Positions 59,333 to 64,000 of a stretch of 64,000 bases of DNA are shown one piece after another; position 1 is the stretch's first letter, and each line of letters opens with the position of its first letter. The stretch covers positions 62,001 to 126,000 of the forward strand of contig NZ_CP024308.1 in the NCBI RefSeq assembly GCF_002944405.1. Direction: 5' to 3'. A program made the translations under genes and the position numbers. Source of the stretch: Sinorhizobium fredii (lineage in GTDB: Bacteria > Pseudomonadota > Alphaproteobacteria > Rhizobiales > Rhizobiaceae). A model generated the notes under the pieces. That model was not told the origin of the DNA, made no database searches, and saw only the letters and a program-made list of their open reading frames with translations.

Positions 59333-60283
59333 GTGGCAAAGGCATTCGCATCGCAGGGCGACCTGGCTGAAAAGAAGATCTCGTTCACCGAGGTCGGCCG
59401 TGACCTCTGGGCATTCACTGCGGAGGGTGATCCCAACACCGGGGTTATCATCGGCGACGACGGAGTGATGATCGTGGACGCGCAAGCCACCCCCCGACTT
59501 GCGAACAAGGTGGTCGAGAAGGTTCGCACCGTCACCGACAAGCCGATCAAGTACGTGGTTCTGACGCACTATCACGCAGTCCGCGTTCTCGGGGCGTCGG
59601 CCTACGGAGCTCAGCAGGTCTTCATGTCCGACAAGGCGAGGGCCATGGTCGTGGAACGCGGCCAGCAGGACTGGGAGTCTGAATTCCAGCGCTTCCCTAG
59701 ACTGTTCCAGGGTCACGAGAGCATTCCTGGGCTGACCTGGCCAACCATGACCTTCAAGGATCGCATGACGGTGTTTATGGGCGGGCGCCGCGTCGACCTC
59801 ATGCATCTTGGCCGCGCGCACACGGCCGGCGACATCGTCGCACATGTGCCGGATCAAAGCGTGATGTTTACAGGCGATATCGTCGAGTATCACTCGGCCT
59901 GCTATTGCGGGGACGCCCACTTCAATGACTGGCCCGCCACAATCGAAGCGATTCGGGCATTCGACGTCGACGCCATCGCACCCGGTCGTGGGGACGCTTT
60001 GCAGGGCAGGGACTTGGTCCGGAAGGCGCTCGACAGCACGGCCGACTTCGTCCGCTCAACTTACCGTCCCGTTGCGCGTGTGGCATTGGGCGGGGGCACG
60101 CTGAAGCAGGCCTGGGATGCTTGCCGCGCCGAATGCGACCCCAAGTACTCGACCTATGCCATCTACGAGCATTGCCTGCCGTTCAATGTCGCCAGAGCCT
60201 ACGACGAGGCTCTCGGGATCGACACGCCGAGAATCTGGACCGCCGAGCGCGACCGCGAGATGTGGGATGCCCTGCAGGGCTAA
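59333..60283 (+). CDS. MBL-fold metallohydrolase-like protein with altered metal motif
   Basis: 316 residues from GTG 59333 (AAGGAGA upstream). The beta-lactamase fold is recognisable: 'NTGVIIGDDGVMIVDAQAT', 'KYVVLTHYHAVRVLGASAYG', 'VDLMHLGRAHTAGDIVAHVP' and 'VMFTGDIVEYHS'. The standard HxHxDH motif is H79-Y-H81-A-V-R, so the Asp and last His are missing and only one metal may bind. The same type of protein is known from hmg operons but its reaction is not established; it may act on a pathway intermediate such as a lactone or thioester. It stands between fahA and the monooxygenase. Confidence 0.82.
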   Translation: MAKAFASQGDLAEKKISFTEVGRDLWAFTAEGDPNTGVIIGDDGVMIVDAQATPRLANKVVEKVRTVTDKPIKYVVLTHYHAVRVLGASAYGAQQVFMSDKARAMVVERGQQDWESEFQRFPRLFQGHESIPGLTWPTMTFKDRMTVFMGGRRVDLMHLGRAHTAGDIVAHVPDQSVMFTGDIVEYHSACYCGDAHFNDWPATIEAIRAFDVDAIAPGRGDALQGRDLVRKALDSTADFVRSTYRPVARVALGGGTLKQAWDACRAECDPKYSTYAIYEHCLPFNVARAYDEALGIDTPRIWTAERDREMWDALQG

Positions 60284-60307
60284 AGACAGGGGGATTGGGA
60301 GGCAGAA

Positions 60308-61915
60308 ATGAGCAGAATTTTTGAAGCGCCCCTCTATCCATATCGACGGTCGAAGGACCAGGACACGGTCAGGGCGGTGCGTCACCCGGTGGTGGTTGTA
60401 GGCGCGGGTCCGGTCGGGCTCGCGCTGGCTATCGACCTGACCAGCCAGGGGGTGCCGGTCGTCGTGCTCGACGACAACGACAAGGTCAGTTTCGGGTCGC
60501 GGGCGATATGCTTCGCCAAACGCACCCTGGAGATAATGGACCGGCTGGGTTGCGCGGATCCGATGGTCGAAAGGGGCGTACAATGGAGCCTTGGCAAGGT
60601 CTACTTCGACGAACGCCAGGTCTTCGAATTCAACCTGCTGCCTGAGAGCGGGCACAAGCGTCCCGCGTTCATCAATCTCCAGCAGTACTATCTCGAGCAT
60701 GAGCTGGTGGCACGCCTCCGTGCTCTCGAGGAGGAAGGCAACGCCATCGACCTCCGCGGCAACAACAAGGTGACGGCGGTCCGGCGGACCGTCGACGGCG
60801 TGCAGCTCACGGTCGACACACCCGAAGGGCCGTATGAAATCGAGGCCGACTGGCTCGTGGCTTGTGACGGAGCGAACTCGCCCGTGCGGCGTGCGCTTGG
60901 ACTGGATTTCGTCGGGCGCGTCTTCGAGGACAACTTTCTGATCGCCGACATTGTGATGGAAGGCGGTGTCGAGTTCCCGGTGGAGCGGCGATTCTGGTTC
61001 GATCCCCCCTTCAACCGCGGCCAGTCCGCGCTGCTGCACAAGCAGCCGGACAACGTCTGGCGGGTGGACCTTCAGCTCGGCTGGAACATCGACAAGAGCG
61101 AGGAATCGAAGCCGGAGCGGGTGATCTCGCGACTGAAGGCGTTTCTGGGCGAGGACGCGAGGTTCGAACTGGAATGGGTTTCCATCTATACGTTCCAGTG
61201 CCGCCGGATGGAGAACTTCAGGCACGATCGGGTGATCTTCGCCGGCGACAGCGCTCATCAGGTATCGCCGTTCGGCGCGCGTGGTGCCAATTCCGGAATC
61301 CAGGATGCGGACAATCTCGCCTGGAAGCTCGCGCTCGTCTTGCAGCGCAAAGCTCCGGAATCATTGCTCGACAGCTACGACCTCGAGCGCAGGCAGGCGG
61401 CGGACGAGAACATTCTGCATTCGAGCAGATCGACCGATTTCATCACGCCGAAGTCGGAGACGAGCCGTCTGTTCCGGGATGCCGTGCTGAACCTCTCCGA
61501 GCATTTCCCCGCGACACGCCCCATGGTGAATTCCGGCAGGCTGTCTTTGCCGAGCGTGCATGACGGATCACCGCTAAACGGACCCGATTGCGAGGACATG
61601 CCTTCGCGGACGCGGCCCGGCGCGCCCGCCAGCGACGCCCCCGTTTCCGGCGGCTGGCTGCTCGACCGCCTCGGTGGAGGGTTCCAACTGCTGACCATCG
61701 ACTGCGACGTGCCGGAGCACCTAGAAATCGAAGGCATCGGTATTGAACGCGTGGCGCTGACCGCCACTGGCCTGGAGGAGCTGCGGACACGCTGGCTCGG
61801 CTCCGCCGACAGCGCCGTGTACCTGCTGCGCCCCGACCAGCACGTTGTCGGTCGGTGGCGCTCGTTTGATCGGGAAGCGGTTCGATCCGCTGTCCTCAGG
61901 GCTGTCGGGAGGTGA
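60308..61915 (+). CDS. FAD-dependent aromatic monooxygenase, MhaA-like (probable 3-hydroxyphenylacetate 6-hydroxylase large subunit)
   Basis: 535 residues, group A flavoprotein hydroxylase: nucleotide-binding GAGPVG (32-37), the 'DG' motif in 'LVACDGANSPVR', and 'VIFAGDSAHQVSPFGARGAN' 'SGIQDADNLAWKL'. It resembles MhpA-type hydroxylases. In Pseudomonas, 3-hydroxyphenylacetate is converted into homogentisate by MhaA with a small coupling protein MhaB. Here a DUF2783 protein follows immediately and hmgA is in the same operon, so the same job is a good inference. Other phenolic substrates remain possible. The stop lies before the next GTG by two bases. Confidence 0.8.
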   Translation: MSRIFEAPLYPYRRSKDQDTVRAVRHPVVVVGAGPVGLALAIDLTSQGVPVVVLDDNDKVSFGSRAICFAKRTLEIMDRLGCADPMVERGVQWSLGKVYFDERQVFEFNLLPESGHKRPAFINLQQYYLEHELVARLRALEEEGNAIDLRGNNKVTAVRRTVDGVQLTVDTPEGPYEIEADWLVACDGANSPVRRALGLDFVGRVFEDNFLIADIVMEGGVEFPVERRFWFDPPFNRGQSALLHKQPDNVWRVDLQLGWNIDKSEESKPERVISRLKAFLGEDARFELEWVSIYTFQCRRMENFRHDRVIFAGDSAHQVSPFGARGANSGIQDADNLAWKLALVLQRKAPESLLDSYDLERRQAADENILHSSRSTDFITPKSETSRLFRDAVLNLSEHFPATRPMVNSGRLSLPSVHDGSPLNGPDCEDMPSRTRPGAPASDAPVSGGWLLDRLGGGFQLLTIDCDVPEHLEIEGIGIERVALTATGLEELRTRWLGSADSAVYLLRPDQHVVGRWRSFDREAVRSAVLRAVGR

Positions 61916-61917
61916 AG

Positions 61918-62124
61918 GTGGCAGAACTGATCGTCAATCCAAACATTCCGGACCCGGATGATTTCTACGCCGAGCTCCTCGCTGCGCACGAAGGGCGGGC
62001 CAAGGCGGAGAGCGACGCGTTCAACGCTCGCCTCATTCTGCTCCTTGCCAACCACATCGGAGACCGGACGGTTCTCACGCAGGCGCTGGAAGCGGCCGCC
62101 CGGAGCAGGAATGTCGATGAGTGA
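61918..62124 (+). CDS. DUF2783 protein (putative small coupling subunit)
   Basis: 68 residues from GTG 61918, six bases after GGGAGG; GTG 61912 overlaps the ribosome site and is less likely. 'DPDDFYAELLAAHEGRAKAE' and 'SDAFNARLILLLANHIGDRT' are the DUF2783 core. Such small proteins go with aromatic flavin monooxygenases, as MhaB does. It would act with the preceding enzyme in the cytoplasm. Its stop overlaps the start of maiA. Confidence 0.8.
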   Translation: MAELIVNPNIPDPDDFYAELLAAHEGRAKAESDAFNARLILLLANHIGDRTVLTQALEAAARSRNVDE

Positions 62125-62758
62125 AATCGTCCTCTACGACTACTGGCGGTCGTCGGCGAGCTACAGGGTTCGGATCGCCCTCAACCTTCTCGGTCTCCCG
62201 CACAGCTCGGTCTCCGTGAACCTCCTCGACCACTCCCACAGGAGCGAGGCGCACCTCCAGCGCAATCCGCAAGGTCTGGTGCCGGTGCTGGGGGTCGGCG
62301 AAGTCATGTTGACGCAGTCGCTCGCCATCATCGAGTACCTTGCCGAGACGCAACGCTCGGAACTGCTCCTCCCGGCCGCTCCCTTGGGAAGGCATCGTGT
62401 CCGCGCGCTCTCCCATGCGATCGCCATGGACATCCATCCCATCTGCAACATGGGGGTCGCAGCCCACGTGATGCAGATCACAGGGGCCGGCGAGGAGGCG
62501 CGTGGCGCGTGGATGCGGAAGTTCATAGGCGAGGGACTGCATGCATTCGAGCGGATGCTGGACCACCCGTCAACCGCTGCCTACTGTCACGGAGATGGTC
62601 CGACGATGGCCGACGTATGCCTCGTGCCCCAAGTCTACAATGCCGAGCGGTGGGGCGTGGAGCTTGCCAGTATGCCTCGGGTGTCGGCGATTGCCGAACG
62701 ATGCCGAGCACTGCCCGCGTTCGCTGCCGCTCACCCGGACGCCGTGAAACCAGCCTGA
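62117..62758 (+). CDS. maiA: Maleylacetoacetate isomerase (zeta-class glutathione S-transferase)
   Basis: 213 residues from ATG 62117; GCAGGA is six bases upstream. 'DYWRSSASYRVRIALNLLGL' contains the catalytic SSxSxRVR segment of zeta-class enzymes, and 'NPQGLVPVLGVGEVMLTQSLAIIEYL' is the glutathione-binding part. The C-domain has 'MDIHPICNM' in place of the usual 'DIHPxNN' region. It isomerises maleylacetoacetate to fumarylacetoacetate with glutathione. ATG overlaps the stop of the DUF2783 gene by 8 bases. Confidence 0.93.
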   Translation: MSEIVLYDYWRSSASYRVRIALNLLGLPHSSVSVNLLDHSHRSEAHLQRNPQGLVPVLGVGEVMLTQSLAIIEYLAETQRSELLLPAAPLGRHRVRALSHAIAMDIHPICNMGVAAHVMQITGAGEEARGAWMRKFIGEGLHAFERMLDHPSTAAYCHGDGPTMADVCLVPQVYNAERWGVELASMPRVSAIAERCRALPAFAAAHPDAVKPA

Positions 62759-62780
62759 CCAAACGAGTAGTCGAAACGCC

Positions 62781-64000
62781 ATGAATCCACTCAAGCCATT
62801 GTGGACGCCCACGTCCTATGCCCTCGAGCACAGCCCGATGGCACTGTTCATGAAACGCTGCAGCGAGAGATCCGGGCGCATCTTTGACGACTATGGCGAC
62901 TTCCACGCCTGGTCCGTCAGCAACATGCGCGAGTTCTGGTCCGAGGTCTGGGATGAATGCGACGTCATCGGCGAAAGAGGAACCGAGGTTCTGGTTGACG
63001 GCGATGACATGCGGCGAGCCCGCTTCTTTCCCGGAGCAAAACTCAACTTCGCGGAGAACCTCCTGCGCAAGCGGGGACCCGGACCTGCATTGATCTTCCA
63101 TGGCGAGGACAGGGTCGGCTACAGCGTCACGTGGGACGAGCTGCATGGGTTGGTGTCGAGGATGCAGCAGGCGCTGAGCATCCTGGGCGTTGGCCGCGGC
63201 GACCGGGTCGTGGCTATGCTCCCGAACCTGCCGGAGACCATCGCTCTGATGCTTGCCACGGCGTCGCAGGGTGCAGTCTGGGCTTCATGCTCCCCGGACT
63301 TCGGCGTGAGCGGGGTCCTCGACCGCTTCGCACAGGTGGAGCCGAAGCTGTTCGTTGCGTGCGACGGCTACTGGTACAACGGAAAGAAACAGGGCGTCGG
63401 CGACAAGGTCAGGGAAGTGGCGGCCAGCATGCAAGTACCCCTCGTCATCGTGCCGTATGCGGGCGACGCCGAAACCTTGGCGGCTTCCATCCCGGGAGCG
63501 GTTACGCTCGCGGGACTCATCCGCGAATTCCAGCCGCGGGCCATCGACTTCGACAGGGTGCCGTTCTCGCACCCCCTGTACATCCTCTTCTCATCGGGCA
63601 CGACAGGCGCGCCGAAATGCATCGTGCATTCCGTCGGCGGCACGCTGTTGCAACACCTCAAGGAGCATAGGTTCCACTGCGGAGTGGGCGATGGGGACCG
63701 CCTGTTCTACTTCACGACATGCGGATGGATGATGTGGAACTGGCTGGCCAGCGGGCTCGCGCTTGGCGCTACGCTTTGCCTATACGACGGATCGCCGTTC
63801 TATCCGGGCCCGGGCGTGCTTTTCGACTATGCCGAGCAGGAACGGTTTTCCGTCTTTGGCACCTCGGCCAAGTACATCGACGCGGTGCGAAAGAGCGGCT
63901 ACAGGCCGGGCGAAACGCATGACCTCTCGGCCATGCGTCTCTTGGCGTCCACCGGGTCGCCGCTGTCGCCGGAAGGCTTCGCATTCGTCTACGAGGCGAT
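62781..64000 (+). CDS. aacS: Acetoacetyl-CoA synthetase, N-terminal part (gene cut by the window edge)
   Basis: ATG 62781, 22 bases after maiA; the frame stays open to the window end (406 codons). The start '[26 protein letters not shown]' and the region '[20 protein letters not shown]' are typical of acetoacetyl-CoA synthetases, and the ATP-binding P-loop is '[20 protein letters not shown]' (about 270-289). It activates acetoacetate from the FahA reaction to acetoacetyl-CoA using ATP, which leads to acetyl-CoA or polyhydroxybutyrate. About one third of the protein is beyond the window. Confidence 0.9.
   Translation, partial: MNPLKPLWTPTSYALEHSPMALFMKRCSERSGRIFDDYGDFHAWSVSNMREFWSEVWDECDVIGERGTEVLVDGDDMRRARFFPGAKLNFAENLLRKRGPGPALIFHGEDRVGYSVTWDELHGLVSRMQQALSILGVGRGDRVVAMLPNLPETIALMLATASQGAVWASCSPDFGVSGVLDRFAQVEPKLFVACDGYWYNGKKQGVGDKVREVAASMQVPLVIVPYAGDAETLAASIPGAVTLAGLIREFQPRAIDFDRVPFSHPLYILFSSGTTGAPKCIVHSVGGTLLQHLKEHRFHCGVGDGDRLFYFTTCGWMMWNWLASGLALGATLCLYDGSPFYPGPGVLFDYAEQERFSVFGTSAKYIDAVRKSGYRPGETHDLSAMRLLASTGSPLSPEGFAFVYEA

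Noticed and set aside
1..64000. CRISPR arrays, tRNA or rRNA genes, replication genes
   Set aside because: No evenly spaced direct repeats, no cloverleaf-like segment with the expected T-loop sequence, and no RepA/RepB/RepC-like protein were seen.

Overview
The window reads as an accessory replicon (plasmid or megaplasmid) or a large accessory island of an alphaproteobacterium of the Rhizobiaceae, most likely Sinorhizobium/Ensifer or Rhizobium. The reasons are a clear SyrB protein with two SyrB-like relatives, a broken Ros/MucR gene, WGR and ProQ/FinO proteins, a MobC/relaxase module beside a VirC1-like ATPase, and many high-GC catabolic operons with stop/start overlaps. No tRNA, rRNA, CRISPR array or replication gene (repABC) was seen.

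Layout. (1) 1-3675: end of an oxidative cluster (amidohydrolase, Rieske protein, flavodoxin-type reductase with 2Fe-2S, VOC protein, NHL-propeller protein). (2) 3676-9944: a peptide/nickel-type ABC transporter operon behind a promoter that carries the sequence CTGATCAG. (3) 10075-14877: a MarR repressor divergent from an MFS exporter whose upstream region repeats the same operator-like element, then a 3-oxoacid CoA-transferase pair with a divergent LysR regulator and a decayed aldehyde dehydrogenase piece. (4) 15372-17834: a PAS-PAS-PAS-GGDEF-EAL protein whose GGDEF site is degenerate. (5) 18253-25327: a loose region of small regulators: three SyrB-like proteins, small XRE proteins, ProQ/FinO, WGR, small unknowns and a ros/mucR pseudogene. 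(6) 25574-31108: mobilization region, with a VirC1/ParA-like operon on the minus strand, a hairpin-rich spacer that is the likely oriT, and mobC plus a 938-residue relaxase on the plus strand. (7) 31109-37516: IS scar, IclR regulator, and a set of amino-alcohol kinase, class III PLP enzyme of the phospholyase type, SDR and APC permease. (8) 37523-55834: a minus-strand operon (HAD, aminotransferase, etfB, etfA, purU, folD, ETF-QO, adhC remnant) facing a plus-strand operon (tctCBA, aldehyde dehydrogenase, dimethylglycine-dehydrogenase-like protein, UPF0261/Tm-1-like protein, trimethylamine-dehydrogenase-like protein). (9) 55848-64000: a small helical protein, then a MarR regulator divergent from a homogentisate operon (hmgA, fumarylacetoacetase, MBL protein, flavin monooxygenase plus DUF2783 protein, maiA, acetoacetyl-CoA synthetase, which runs off the edge).

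How the genes fit together. In region 8 the two flavoprotein demethylase-like enzymes could pass electrons to ETF and ETF-QO and the C1 unit to tetrahydrofolate, with FolD and PurU finishing it to formate. In region 7 a kinase and a phospholyase could open an amino alcohol. Four nearly identical 17-bp sites (GGTT-N9-AACC with an AT-rich centre) lie in front of iclR, the phospholyase operon, the APC permease and tctC, which links regions 7 and 8 into one probable IclR regulon. The substrate is not evident from the sequence. Region 9 is a complete route from homogentisate to acetoacetate and fumarate, with activation of acetoacetate. All assignments are from reading the sequence; no database search was run.
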